From Auanema rhodensis (taxonomy: Eukaryota; Nematoda; Chromadorea; Rhabditida; Rhabditidae): a stretch of 64,000 nt of DNA. The DNA lies in assembly GCA_964057225.1 (NCBI GenBank), contig OZ059895.1:18505688-18569687 (forward strand). The letters are read 5' to 3'. Positions 35,863 through 52,100 of the stretch are shown here, one piece after another (the first letter of the stretch is position 1; each line of letters opens with the position of its first letter). Position numbers and translations under genes: made by a program. The notes under the pieces are model-generated. The model was not told the origin of the DNA and did not search any database. It saw only the letters and a program-made list of their open reading frames with translations.

Positions 35863-36415
35863 CTATGTGTTGAAGACTGCTCCTAGCATCTCCCTTATAT
35901 ACTAGTGCTGTAGAGGTCACCGCGCAAAAACCCATTGTAATCGGCACCAAGCATATTGGCGCTTAATTTTGCCGCTCAATTCTAGAAATGTATATTTAAA
36001 TTTTATATAAGCGATAAGAAGAATAACATAAACAACTGTTTATTTGCGAACAAAGGTGGAATAGAAGCATGTAAGGCATTTGATATGATCACTTTTGTTG
36101 TTATCAACATGAAAGCATAATTAATGAAATTCATAAAAAAATAATAAAGATGGATATGGAATATCAAAGACAGGGATTGTCCTTTACATAACACCGAAAC
36201 ACATCATATCAATTAGCATTACATACCAAAAAAAAACAAAAGACAGACATAGTGCTTTTCGCTGAAACTAAAGTTATTTTTATCAAAAAATTGGTTAATG
36301 CTTTATTTTACCAAGAACCTTTGTTTTTATTTATTATATTATAAATCATTATGAATACATCAAATTTAAATGTGGCCCTAAAGAGGGCCGTTGGGTTATG
36401 TAACGTTTCAAGCGC

Positions 36416-36919
<504 letters not shown>

Positions 36920-37443
36920 TCACTATTTTGGTATTTAGACTATAAATATATTTAATCGGATCATAGCTACATAAGTAAAGTATTACAGTAATAAGGACAA
37001 AAACTTAGTAATTGTAAGTTGAATGGAATGTAATAGTGAATTTGTATTAAAAGATTCACAGTTCCATTTAAAAAATAATTGTCTTCACACATTGTATAGT
37101 AAAATTTCTGATTAGAATACACTTGACTAATTATAGATATTTCAACATCATTATAGCAAACATCTTTAAATGAACTAAATGAAACACTTGACAAGCGTTA
37201 CTAATCTCAAAAGAATTACAACAATATTAATAAAGAAGCTCAAAAAAATTAACTATAAGAACAACCGATCAACTGCCATCTGTCTTAAAAATGAAATATC
37301 GATCAAAATTATTGAGCACCCAAGTTTGTTATAATAATTATATTATTTATATTACATGAAAAACAATAATAAATATATGAGAGAAAATTCTGTATTTGTG
37401 GCCCTAAAGAGGGCCGTTGGGTTAGATGATAGCAGCACATCAT

Positions 37444-37827
37444 TTATTCCTTTTCTCCGGCAGTCTTCTTGGGGAGAAGGCTGGCTTGGATGTTTGGAAG
37501 AACTCCTCCTTGAGCGATGGTTACACCAGAAAGAAGTTTGTTCAACTCTTCGTCATTTCTGACAGCAAGTTGAAGATGGCGAGGGTTGATTCTGCTCTTC
37601 TTGTTATCACGAGCAGCGTTACCAGCCAATTCGAGAACTTCAGCGGCAAGGTATTCAAGAACAGCAGCAAGGTAGACTGGAGCTCCGGCACCAACACGCT
37701 TAGCGTAGTTACCTTTGCGAAGCATACGGTGAAGACGTCCAACGGGGAATTGAAGTCCAGCTCTTGATGAGCGAGACTTGGCCTTTCCACCGGTCTTGGC
37801 TTTTCCTCCCTTTCCACGTCCAGACAT
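37444..37827 (-). CDS. H2A: Histone H2A, unit 9
   Basis: Protein identical to the other H2A copies. Hairpin at 37400-37415. Confidence 0.99.
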   Translation of the reverse strand: MSGRGKGGKAKTGGKAKSRSSRAGLQFPVGRLHRMLRKGNYAKRVGAGAPVYLAAVLEYLAAEVLELAGNAARDNKKSRINPRHLQLAVRNDEELNKLLSGVTIAQGGVLPNIQASLLPKKTAGEKE

Positions 37828-38345
37828 GATGATAGCTAGGGCAGAGTTGTTTAACTCGTTAGCCCAAAAGAAATTGCTTGCGAAGCATATAGAGTTTAGC
37901 AAGCAGGCTCCGCCCATATGGACCATTGTCCCAATTCTCGCCACAGGTAAAAAATTGTATAGTAAAGATTACTATATAACCTATATAATATATTTAATTT
38001 TGATTAAAAATGGTTACAATAGACTGCTTTTTTTTCAAAGCATTGTCTTTATATAGTCAAGCTGATTTAGAGCATACACAATTACAATGTTTTTCCAATA
38101 ACCATGCCCTGTTTATCTACATATTTAAATATCCTTTTTTAATATATATTTGTATATATTGATACATCTACCATAGTACATCAATAATATATCCTAACCA
38201 TTACAAGCAGTTCTGCCTGAAATCAAAAAAATAATACATTTATACATATTTATTATGACAATATTAATTTAATAATTCAACAAAATTAACTATATGTGGC
38301 CCTAAAGAGGGCCGTTGGGTTAGGTTGCAGCACAACTCTAACAAT

Positions 38346-38717
38346 TTACTTGCTAGAGGTGTACTTAGTGACAGCCTTGGTTCCTTCAGAGACGGCGTGC
38401 TTGGCAAGTTCTCCTGGGAGGATAAGTCTGACGGCAGTCTGGACTTCGCGAGATGAGATGGTAGATCTCTTGTTGTAGTGAGCCAGACGGGAAGCCTCAG
38501 CAGCGATGCGCTCAAAAACGTCATTGACGAATGAGTTCATGATGCTCATAGCCTTGGAGGAGATTCCGGTGTCAGGGTGGACCTGCTTCAATACACGGTA
38601 GACATAGACGGAGTAAGATTCCTTTCTGGACTTTCTCTTCTTCTTGTCTCCGGTACGGCTGACCTTCTGGGTCTTAGCGGCCTTCTTAGCTCCCTTGGCG
38701 GATGGCTTGGGTGGCAT
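38346..38717 (-). CDS. H2B: Histone H2B, unit 9
   Basis: Protein identical to the other H2B copies. Hairpin at 38298-38313. This is the most upstream H2B of the array. Confidence 0.99.
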   Translation of the reverse strand: MPPKPSAKGAKKAAKTQKVSRTGDKKKRKSRKESYSVYVYRVLKQVHPDTGISSKAMSIMNSFVNDVFERIAAEASRLAHYNKRSTISSREVQTAVRLILPGELAKHAVSEGTKAVTKYTSSK

Positions 38718-38821
38718 AGTTATTGCTTCACTGACGAATCAAGTGGTATCGTACAACTCGGTAGCCTGACCTTTATGTTCATTGGCGCGCCAACCACGCC
38801 CACATTCCTAACGTCAATGAA

Positions 38822-39557
<736 letters not shown>

Positions 39558-39660
39558 CTTGTTTGTTCTAATCTTGTTTGGACGTTATATAGTACGAACG
39601 CCGAAGTCACGTTGCATAAACCCATTGGAAAATTGAATAAACTTGAAAGTAGAGTATGCT
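39558..39660 (-). promoter_or_regulatory. Diverged promoter of the terminal H4
   Basis: The minus strand has TACTATATAA (39585-39594), 56-65 bp upstream of the ATG. Plus-strand GTCACGTTGCATAAACCCATTG (split here: GTCAC at 39606-39610, AAACCCATTG at 39618-39627) corresponds to GTCAC...AAACCCATTG of the array H4 promoter. The surrounding bases are not similar. Shared elements in otherwise unlike DNA suggest two H4 promoters of common origin under selection. Confidence 0.6.
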
Positions 39661-39697
39661 CTCTTAATTGACTTGAAAACTTGAAAATAGAGTATGC
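39639..39697. repeat. Short tandem pair of 21-bp repeats, period 38
   Basis: AAACTTGAAAGTAGAGTATGC occupies 39639-39659 and recurs with one mismatch at 39677-39697, upstream of the terminal H4. Its role is unknown; the rest of 39698-40012 is AT-rich with nothing recognisable until the saposin gene. Confidence 0.6.
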
Positions 39698-40178
39698 GTT
39701 TATAAGTGCAAAGTTTGTAGCAGTAGATCTACATTGCTGATAAAGCAATTAAACATTTGTTTGAGTTAAAACTTAAATCATTTGACGGGCATCAAGAAAG
39801 TAAAAACATTTAGATATTTCTAACTAAGTTCATTTGACTGTACGATTAGATGTACTATTATGAAACATCAAACTGGTTCACGATATATAAGAGACAATCA
39901 GTTAATAACAAGCATCTATCCACTACCAAATAAAGCTGTATCATATTTTTAACTGTACCTATTATATATTGAAATCTTTGGATTATTACGTTAACCATAT
40001 TAATTGCAGAAAATGATATCAATTTTTCTCCTATTTACTTCATTTTCTGTTCTCTTCTTTGATAGTAATGCACAATTTTCGCCGGTTTATACATGTCATC
40101 TCTGCTCTAAGGGTGTTCCAGCGCTTATACCTGTCGTACATGAAGGAGGAGATTTAGATGAAGTACGTTCAAAGATAG

Positions 40179-42355
<2,177 letters not shown>

Positions 42356-42828
42356 TCTCCACATTTCTGTTAAAAACAGTGCAAAATTTCATTTGAAGTT
42401 CGTAATTTCGGTACACTTGCACCGTAATCTTAAAATATTTTTCTAATATATTTTCCCACACGTTATACATCAAACTACATTCAAAAATGAACTTAAATAT
42501 AAATTTTGTTAAAGACTAGCTATACATTTTGAATATATCCAATTTCTATTAATACTTGGCTTCAAAATTAAGAAAATAATCTAATATGCGACAAAGTCTC
42601 TGTATTAATTCAAATATTTGTTGTTAAAATAAACTAAAATTTACTTAACAGCTCATAAAACTATGTGTTGATTTCAAATAGTTTTAATAATATTATTAAT
42701 AATAAATTCCATTTTTGCATAGAATACAATTTCTCTTCAGATATGAGTCAAGTATTTTGTTTTGAGGTCATCCTTCTACATTCCGCCTTCGGTGATTCTT
42801 CATATTTTTTTGAAAACTTCTATCGTTG
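42356..42828. other. Intergenic region between eEF1A and collagen
   Basis: AT-rich sequence that should contain the collagen promoter and the distal promoter of the right eEF1A (divergent pair). I see no RNA gene or repeat. Confidence 0.5.
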
Positions 42829-44274
42829 ATGTCTTCTTCTTTATCGCATTCAGCTCGAAACTTTGTTGTTAATGCTTGTACACCAGCTGAGCAACGTGAA
42901 CAAGTGTATCGTCGAGTTATTCGACTATCCTCCGTGCTTTGTTTGATAAGTATAATTTCAATTATATTTGCTTTATCGTTTGGTTATATCGTAATTCGTT
43001 TGAACGAACATCAGATGACTCGTTGCCAGGTATTTGATATAAACAGTTGAATAGTAATTCAAATTTTTTTACTAAATTAGGGAAATATATCAAAAATCAT
43101 ATCTTATTCACTATCTCCCAGACGTCGTGCACGTTATGTGGGATCATACAATGCTGCTGTTCCTCGCACCGATAGCATAATGTCATCGAGCTATGTAGTT
43201 AGTTGAATATATAGTTTCTTATTTAATTTTTTCAAAATATCATAATATTAATTTATATCCTGTCTTAGGGTCATATGAATGTACCTCATGGACGAGATAA
43301 CATAGCAACTTCTCTACAAAATCCTTTCTCGTTTACTACAGGTAGTAACGCTGCTCCTTTAACTGAATGCAAGGTTTGGATTATGATCCTTTACTACCAA
43401 TGAAACATTCTTTTGTTTCAATTAAGCCATGTTGTACAATTGGACCACCTGGGCCACCTGGTTTAAATGGTCAAAATGGCCTTCCAGGTGAATGTGGCTC
43501 ACCTGGAGAGCCAGGACCCCCTGGACCGATTAGTATTATGCCATGTATTGATGGTGTGAACTTTCGAATCCTTCTGAATATTAAAAATTTGAGAATATTG
43601 CAGCAACTCAAATGCAAGAAATGTGTTCTGCATGCGAGCCAGGACCTCCCGGTCCTGCAGGCCTTCCTGGTTCACGTGGTGATCCGGGACCGCCTGGGGA
43701 TATCGGTTCAACTGGTCTTCCGGGCACTAATGGTGAGCCCGGAGCTCCAGGTTTTGATAAACTTCATAATGGGCATAATTTTTTTTTTGAGGACCAGAAG
43801 GGCCTCCGGGACATCCAGGAAAGATTGGTGAATTGGGTGAACCTGGGCAGACGCCGCTTGCAACTGCAATGGAGCCTGGAGATCCTGGACCACCTGGAGT
43901 AAGATAACCACCTTATTTTATCTTAATATATTATATATAGCCTCCTGGCCTTATGGGAGATATGGGTCCGCCAGGTATTCCATCAGATATGTTTGCTCCA
44001 GAGATTGGTATAAAGGGTGTGCGTGGTTTACCAGGTAAAACTGCTTATTAAACATCAACGCATTCGTAATGAACCTTATATTCCAGGTGACCCTGGTCTG
44101 GATGGAGTTTCAGGTGCAGTCGGTAAACCTGGACTTCCTGGATTATCTGGAGAGCCTGGAATATGTCCAACATACTGTGCAGTGGATGGTGGAGTTTTCC
44201 ATGATCTTTCCATAGTGAGCAACGGGAATTATGAGCATGAGTCAACTAATCGTCGACAAAGAAGATTATATTGA
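42829..44274 (+). CDS. Nematode cuticle-type collagen
   Basis: Eight exons (42829-43029, 43081-43194, 43269-43373, 43427-43553, 43604-43750, 43792-43898, 43941-44034, 44087-44274) join in phase to 360 residues. A membrane-spanning segment at about residues 33-57 ([21 protein letters not shown]) precedes RRRAR at 81-85, a furin-type cleavage site as found before the triple-helix part of cuticle collagens. Interrupted Gly-X-Y blocks follow from about residue 145, such as [19 protein letters not shown]. Cysteines lie between the blocks, at CC, PCID, CSAC and CPTYC. The tail ends RRQRRLY. Cuticle collagens are secreted by the hypodermis and cross-linked in the exoskeleton. I do not recognise the exact family member. 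AATAAA at 44322-44327 is a likely poly(A) signal. Confidence 0.88.
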
Positions 44275-44374
44275 ATTTAAGTTAAAACAATGCTTTAAGC
44301 TATAAGTTTGTGTTTAATACGAATAAAAATGAAAAGTTAATATTGTCTTTATCCCTTTATAGGTGTTTAGTATC

Positions 44375-44464
44375 GTAGTTTTGATGAGAGAAAACTTGGA
44401 AGAATCAACTTTTGAGATCACGGCTGCTTGACATTCAACGTCCTATTCTCGGCATCAAAACTAC
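44375..44464. other. Potential long hairpin (12-bp perfect arms, extendable)
   Basis: GTAGTTTTGATG (44375-44386) is the exact reverse complement of 44453-44464. After a 2-base gap a few more pairs can form, leaving a loop of about 50 bases. It lies about 100 bp past the collagen stop. I cannot match it to a known RNA family. Confidence 0.4.
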
Positions 44465-46288
44465 AAAAAAATAGAGAACAAGAAGGATTTAGGAATAAGT
44501 GGCCATCTATCCGTTTAGAATCATATATTATTTCCTTTCTAAGAATATTCTCGAATAAATAGTATTTTCAATAGAAAGTTCAGCTATTAGTATTAGTATG
44601 TATAACATGATTCATACAACATATTTCTAGAATGTTCTGCCTGGTTCTTCACAAAGAAATCAAAAATAATCTCATTTTCACGAAAGAGTATCAAAGTAAA
44701 TGTTTGTAAGCGAGAAGATATAGATGTTACCATTGTTTTTGCCCTTTTTTTGTAGAAGAAGAACTTTTCTTTAGAAGAATTTCGGTACATCTTGTTTATA
44801 AAACAAATAACTGACCGTTACATTCACGAAATAAACCATTCTCTTTAAGTTTGAAGTTATTGTCTTTAGTGTATCCATTTCAAATGATCCGTAACCTTCT
44901 ATTATAGTTCTATCAAATATCTCTTTTTCAAATCTACTAAGTAAATCATCACGTTTCTACTGTCTTTCAGGTTTTTTTTGTTCCGGTCACTCCATGAACA
45001 AACAGTTATCCAAACAGTCCAAATCTTGTATTGACACGCTAAGAGAGACTTAGACTTTTGCTCTTGTAACATAAACTTTTGGATATTAGTATATTGTAAG
45101 TGTTGAAGAAAGTATTTTATGTTAATAATCATCAAAATACATTAGAAATTTGGGTTAAAGTTCAGAAAGTGTTATTTCATCCACTTTTTCATCAGATATA
45201 CAACAAGCGGCTTCATTGATTTAGTTTTCTAAAGAATTTTATTGCAAATACTATTTTCTTCTTCTTATATTATATCTTCAGATATTATATCTGTCCGGAT
45301 GTTGAGCATATATTCAAGACTAATTTGCCCTTACTCGTGAAGACAAGAGGCAAGTTTCTGCACTAAAAATCTGGTTCAGAACCTCGTTTTCGTCCCGCTC
45401 TCGCTGTACGTTCAAATGCTTGTAGTTGGTCACTTTTAACGGGAATTTTTTATTTTTTCTGTCTCTAGCTCTATGTTATTCAAAAACGAAGAGAGAAAAT
45501 AGAGGTAATAAGGAGAGGAGATGGGCATCGGATGATTGAAAGAGTGGACAAGCTTCTTCAAGTGCTTCTTGGATTGTTCTCTCTTTGAGTCTAATCTTTA
45601 ACAAACATTATTTGGAAGAAGAGGTAAGATAGTGAAAAATAAATGAGAGATATGTATGTAATATATGAAAATAGAGAGAAAAAAGAAAATAAGAAGAAGG
45701 AACAGAGAAAAACATTACACGAGAAACTCTCTTAAAGTCTCTTCTTCTTATTTTCAATTATGATGTATTGACCTATAAGAGGTAAAGATTGATTGACAAT
45801 TCAACAGTCAAATACGATGTTGTTGATGATTATGATGATGATGTATTCAGATGTATCGTTCAGTTTAGGCGAGAGTTTATAACAACTACGACTATGTCCT
45901 GCTTTGAATATTGATTGATCCTGCTTTTTTAATTTTTTTTATAAATATAATGTTAAATTATTAGTAAATTTATAAAATAAATATATAAATCAATCTTTAA
46001 TCTTTCAATATTACAATGAAATAATATATAAGTTTTATAGTTTCAATAAAAACCCGTATAATCAGTACAACTATATGTATATTTGAAACAACCAAAATGA
46101 ATTATTTTCAGCTAAAATATGAAAATAACAGGTAATGAATTAATGTTTGTACATATGTGTGAAATAACAAACCGATTAGATGTCATTAAAGATTTTTTCG
46201 TGCATGTTTGTTTCAGGTTTTAAGCTCGTATTGTTGTGACATCACATAGAGAGGTGATATATGAGCTGAAAGGTAGTGGAAAAAAGAT

Positions 46289-46289
<1 letters not shown>

Positions 46290-46346
<57 letters not shown>
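46290..46346 (+). repeat. (GA)n microsatellite
   Basis: Almost pure AG dinucleotide tract of about 56 bp, just past the 3' end of the MANSC-like gene. The 33-40 bp to its right recur inverted next to the CT tract at 49048-49153. Confidence 0.95.
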
Positions 46347-46351
<5 letters not shown>

Positions 46352-46434
46352 TCACAAAGAAGAGAAATTGCGACATTAGATGTTACATGAATGAAATCAA
46401 CATCCTTATTTTGATAGAAAAAATAATTTGGCGT

Positions 46435-49074
46435 TCAAATGGTTGGATTGTAGGCATGTAGTGTTGGCCCCTTGATTGTCGATATCTGGGCTGTCTGCTT
46501 ACGTGACTGTTTTCGACGATAGCAGATGTAGGCTGATAGCAGAGACAGATTCAGACCTACGCACACAACAGCAATCACAATAGCTAAGCCCACAGCCCAG
46601 ACGGGTGCCAATGAGTGAGGATCTGAGTATGGTGGTCGAATCGTCGAGTAGTCAGAAGATTCACTTGGATTCGGAGTTTCTTCCACCGATGTAGAAGTTG
46701 CTGCGGGTTGTACGGAACTAGGTGGATTAGTTACAGCTTCCAGATCATTATGCTGCACTTGAACAACAGAAATCGGTGATATCTGAAAATAATATATATT
46801 TATAAAGTATAGTTAGGAATGTTTGTTGGTTTCTAAGAGGATTTTAACTTTTTTTGAGGATTTGCTCATTTTCTTTATTTTTCCTCAGTAATACAAGTAT
46901 CTGCCTGCTCCCAAAGCGATGTATTTCTTTGCCATAAGGTAAGCCAATCAATTTTGACCATAATTGTCTCAGATACATCTAACTATATGCATATATGGTA
47001 GGCTCAGCTTAATAGCTAACTTGATAAAAAATTTATTAGCTGTGCTCTTTGTCTGGCCGCATGTACCGCAAATCGGCACTACGCATAGACTTTCTTGTTT
47101 GGCTCTCTCAGAGCATTGTCCACTTGAGACTCATGGGATACGCGACAGGACGATGCAGCCATCATGTATCAGATGACCATTCATCTGGTTGCATGGCATA
47201 TTGCTGTGATCAATGAACTCACTCGGTAGTCGACATAGTTAAGTCGTGCGATATATAATGAATATGCCCAAGTAAAGCTATACGTTTGAGTCTTTCCGAA
47301 GTAATTGTACGAAACTGACTTTATCCCCCCCCCCCCCCATCCGTTTCTCTGCTTTCACCGATATTTAGATATTCTTCTCCCAAAATATGGGATAGTATAC
47401 CCTGGCTTAGGATATGCGTTATATCATATATGCATAAGTATACAAATAAGATTAAATATAAAATATATAGTATAGGTAGTAGCATATGCTATTTTAATAA
47501 GAGATAATGTATAGAATTTAATATTAGACATTTGTTATTTGAATTATAACAGAAGGTAGTATATGTCTAATAAAAAAAGAAAAGATGTTAATGTTAACTC
47601 TAAATTTGTATGCTAATTATTACTATATGTATAGTTAAATGGTTATATATTTATAATTCTTAAGATAATCATTGATTTGTTACCTTTTTTTTGGTTTAAA
47701 ATACATGCAAATTAATCCTTTGATTACATATTTGAAAGACCTTCGAAACAAGCTAATTTTCATTTGAGCTAAATCCCACCTGTCATTCTGGAGTCAGAAG
47801 CATCAAACAATTCTGATTTGAAATAACCAAAAAAAATGTTTAATTGAATCGGATGATAATAGCAACCGTTTGTAAGACATTATGGAAAATAAATGAAGAT
47901 TTAAGCTAAATTTACACGTGAAAATTCACGTCAACTCTAATGACGCACGTTCATGTAAATACAATGGAAAGAATAAGTTTTAATCCCTTGTGTATATGTA
48001 AAATTATTATTTATAATAACAAATTACATTTTATTAATTTCATAAAGAATAATTTTAAGAAAGTTTATACTTTATTATTAATTAATTTATTAAAATATTT
48101 AAAAAAAAGATTGAAACATTCTCATTACTTGCATCATTAATTTAATTCGATTTTCTTGACGTAAATTGAAATCTAAGTTCTAATTTAATATATTTTGAAC
48201 TTTAAGTATATAAATATTTTTGAAAATATTCTTATTCACCCCTTCTCACTCCCCCTCTCCCTCTTATAACTTAACTATACTATCTAACTATATGTATATA
48301 TTGAATGAATAAATGGCCATATATGTATGTATAAATAAACCTGTTAACGTTCAATCTGCTAAGCTGTACTCTCTGAACAGAAGGGTGAGATGACATGGCA
48401 TATCGGTTAGCCTCAAAGCTCGACCCCATAATATCATTCAAGCATGTTATATAGGCAAATAAAAGCTTACAACACGGCTTATATCATATGGCTAAATCTG
48501 AATAAACGACTGCCGAATGACGGCTGATGATGATAATGAAATATTTACCAGTCTTTTTCGTCTCATTTTTCCGATAATTATGAGAAAAACAATCCAGAGA
48601 TGCTTAGCAATGGTGGCTCACTAGTCAACAATATGATTAACCACATCTTGGAAGCATATTCGAGGTTTGACTAACTAACATTTTATTTTTAAGGTAAAAT
48701 AATGGTCTACATCTACGAGTTGTTCAGTTACAAACGTAATTTTGTTTTAAATCAAATGCTTGAATAACATTGAGATGGCTTTTTGAATTCATTCGACCGA
48801 ACATTGCTCAATGGCTGCCATGGTGACCTTCTTCCTTCGAGTAGAGAAATGGGCAACCATGGAGGTCAGCTTAGCATGAGCTAGTGGTGAACGATTAGCA
48901 AGTTGGCAATAGGTTGAAGACAGCAATGTTGTTGGATAAACATAAAGTTAGAGAGTGTTGGTTATAGGGAAGAAAAGAAAGTATGAAGAAACCATATAAG
49001 CTATACAAAGGTTGAATCATCTAATCCATAAAGATTCCTGTAACCTTTAATGTCGCAATTTCTCTTCTTTGTGA

Positions 49075-49157
<83 letters not shown>

Positions 49158-52100
49158 TTTCCTCAAAATTTCAATTGATTGACTCAATTTCTTATAATTG
49201 TATCCTGTAAAGCTAAACACAGAACACATAATGATCACATTTGTACAGAATATCAATGAAAAGAATGAAGATGACTAGTCGATGTTGAACGAAACGAAAA
49301 CAAACATGTGTGTATCGAAGTGCAGAAATTCACATTGATCTATGAGGATGTGAGGAAGCATAAAGTGGAGAACAGTAGATGACTGAATGATGCGTATTCA
49401 TTCTCTCTTAACATCGCCATCATCGATTTCAACAATCCTCTCAACTTTTTTTTTGTTTTTTTCTACAGAAGAATTGCAAAATTGTCCTTTTCAAGACTAA
49501 TAAACATTGAATGGAGCTATAGTGTTCCGCGTGACAGGCAACTTCAAAGCCAACTTTTTCGCTTCGAGCGCGTAAAAAAAGGTTTCGTTTGCTAGCTTTT
49601 CAACACTTTTTTCATCTTCATCCCTCAGGTGGTCAGAGAAAAAAAGAAGATATTTTGCTATTCACAATTATTTATCTCAGATATTGGGAAATATTTAGAC
49701 CAGCAAGCAAAAGCTACTGAGCAAAATAGGTTTTTGGTTCAAAGATAGTTCTTCTTTCATCATATTCCCAAAATCTACCAATATATCCATTCGTTATCAG
49801 CTGTTTGTGTAGTCAAACTTTTCTTCAAATCCTATCATCGACTTACCGTTGTTGTGGACTGATTTCTGGATAACGTCACGGATATCAAGCCTTCAGCATC
49901 GTTAACTCGGTCAGTCAGACTGCACAAGGTTTCTGGTGATGGTGTGCCAGAGTGTCGACATCCGACTAACAGACAGTTTGGCTCTTCGTCTGCACGAGCT
50001 TCAAAAATTCCCGTAAAAGTGACACCATCACAATCTGAAATGATATTATATAAACTAGGTGAGGGGTATAATGATAGTGTTTCATCATACAACTTGGCAG
50101 CTCAATCTTTGCTCTTCAACAATGCCAACCAGCTTTCTCTCAAATGTTGAAAGCTTATTATACCGAGAGCAAGCCAATTATCAAAATAGAGAGAGAGAGA
50201 GATAGAGAAAGAATGAGGTGAAGGGAGTTAGTTAGGAAAGCGCTAGATGGATGATAATAGGTTGTCTTGAGAACTGCAGTTTTGCCTAATAAAGGTTCAA
50301 TTTGGGACAAGGTATATACAAGGATTGAGAGAGGTTAACCATAATGAAAAAGATCTTGTGAGATAGTACATGCTATATGGAGATATGTGAGAGAAACGTA
50401 GTATAATCGACAACATGCGGTTTTGAAATGAATTCGAATGACAGATTGGTGTTTCGTTTCGTGCTAGTAGCCAGAACTCATCTCAATGATTCAGAGATAG
50501 ATTTCTAGAACACAGTTCAGACAATACAATCGTAATTGATCATGAATAGGCACATAGGACTAGTAATAGATGTGAAGTGAAGTGAGAGATGAAAGACACG
50601 GGAGTTAGTAAGGCAAATCGAGAGAGTTTTACGTGAAGATTGCATGGATAAAGGAAAAGGTAAAATGAAAAATATGTCTTTAAGATGGGTGAAGAAAGAA
50701 AGAAAGATCAAGTTATGATTAAAAGAGAAAGTGAATGGATTGATATATACAGAGAGGGAGAGATCGACACTTGATCCACTGTACGAGGTTATCGGTGATA
50801 TATATCGTCGGCTAGTAGAATACAAAAAAAAGTTTTTTTTGGTTTCTGTTGATATCTTTTTCTTTTTTGCCACTTGGATTATCATATAGCAGTTGCAGGT
50901 AGCTTGGACAGAATTGAAAAGCAGAAAAAATCTTTTTTTCGAAGTACAAAAGGAATTATACGACGTGGTTGCCATGGTAACAATAGCACAAAGATTTGTT
51001 TCACATAGTTAAGACATTATAATAAAAGAAAAAAAGCTGCTTTATAATATTACTTCATAATTTGTGATGAAAATGCTGCAGAATCCGCTGGTAAACATAG
51101 ATAAAGAGGCTCATACCAGAAGGAAGCACTGTTTCATCAGAAATGAGATGCAATAAAAATAAAAAAATATATGAATACTATTGAATATTTTTATAAAATT
51201 GAAAAAAGAAATCAAATTTGAAACATAAAATATAATGTTTTCATAATATTCTCATTGAATCCCTGGCTTTATATTGTGTTATCTCTCTTAAAAGAGTGAG
51301 AAAAATGATTCAAATATGCTTGTAAAGCTAGCATTTGATCAGCTTAGTCTCATAATATTCCTTATGATTATTAGGTTTTTTGTTTTTTTTTTTTTTTTGG
51401 TTGCTTCTATTTAATGCTTTGTGATGAAAAACGATAAAGTGAGAAAAAAGGAAAAAAGGAGAGAAAGAGATAGAGATAGATATATAGATAGAGAGAGGGA
51501 AGATAGGAAGAGAGGGAGGAAGAGAGGGAGAGAAGGAATGTATATCTCTGTTAACGTAAATTTCGAATAATATTTGAAAAAAATATTCAAGTAAATGAAA
51601 TAAACAGACAACGACATCAAACATTTCCGCTTATTGGGATGTCATCGGAGGTTGTTGAATTTTTGTTTCTTGAAATCTGAGACGTCAAATCCGACGACGT
51701 GAACGATGTCATCAACGGAGAAATGTAGTTACTGAACTGATGATGACTACAACGCCGACAACGGCGACGACTACATCTTGCATCATCTACCTCATCGTCA
51801 AGTTGTAAATTACACGTGTAGCAAGACATATAAGCTTTTAAGTAAATGCAAATCAAGTTTGATTGACGAACGATAAACCATGAAATAGAGACAAATTGGT
51901 AAGGATGAAGGATAGTTAGGCGGGAAACAAGTTTTTGAACGTTTTTTCTGTTTGGGGAAAGAAAATTATATAAGGCAACAGTGAATAATATACATTGAGA
52001 TCAGAATACGGAAGCTGTTGAGGAGAGTGAGGAGAAGAACATGAGAGACGGCTTGTTATAGAGAAGATTACGACAAGCGACAATCAAGAAAATTGGTGTT

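Larger units (their letters stand above)
44275..46434. other. Intergenic region between collagen and the MANSC-like gene
   Basis: About 2.1 kb between the 3' ends of two convergent genes. It includes the collagen 3' UTR, a 12-bp perfect inverted pair at 44375-44464, purine-rich tracts around 45480-45740, and the GA tract at 46290-46346. Short open frames here have no recognisable product and no supporting splice pattern. Confidence 0.5.

Noticed and set aside
44415-44437. TGAGATCA at 44415, matching the miR-80/81/82 seed
   Set aside because: The surrounding sequence does not pair with it as a miRNA duplex; it falls in the loop of the larger hairpin.
44593-45135. Two minus-strand open frames of 65 and 77 codons between collagen and the MANSC-like gene
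   Set aside because: They are short, AT-biased and have no recognisable motif, signal peptide or splice partner.
49047-49256. Open frame of Arg-Glu repeats (also at 56270-56497)
   Set aside because: It is a translation of a GA/CT microsatellite.
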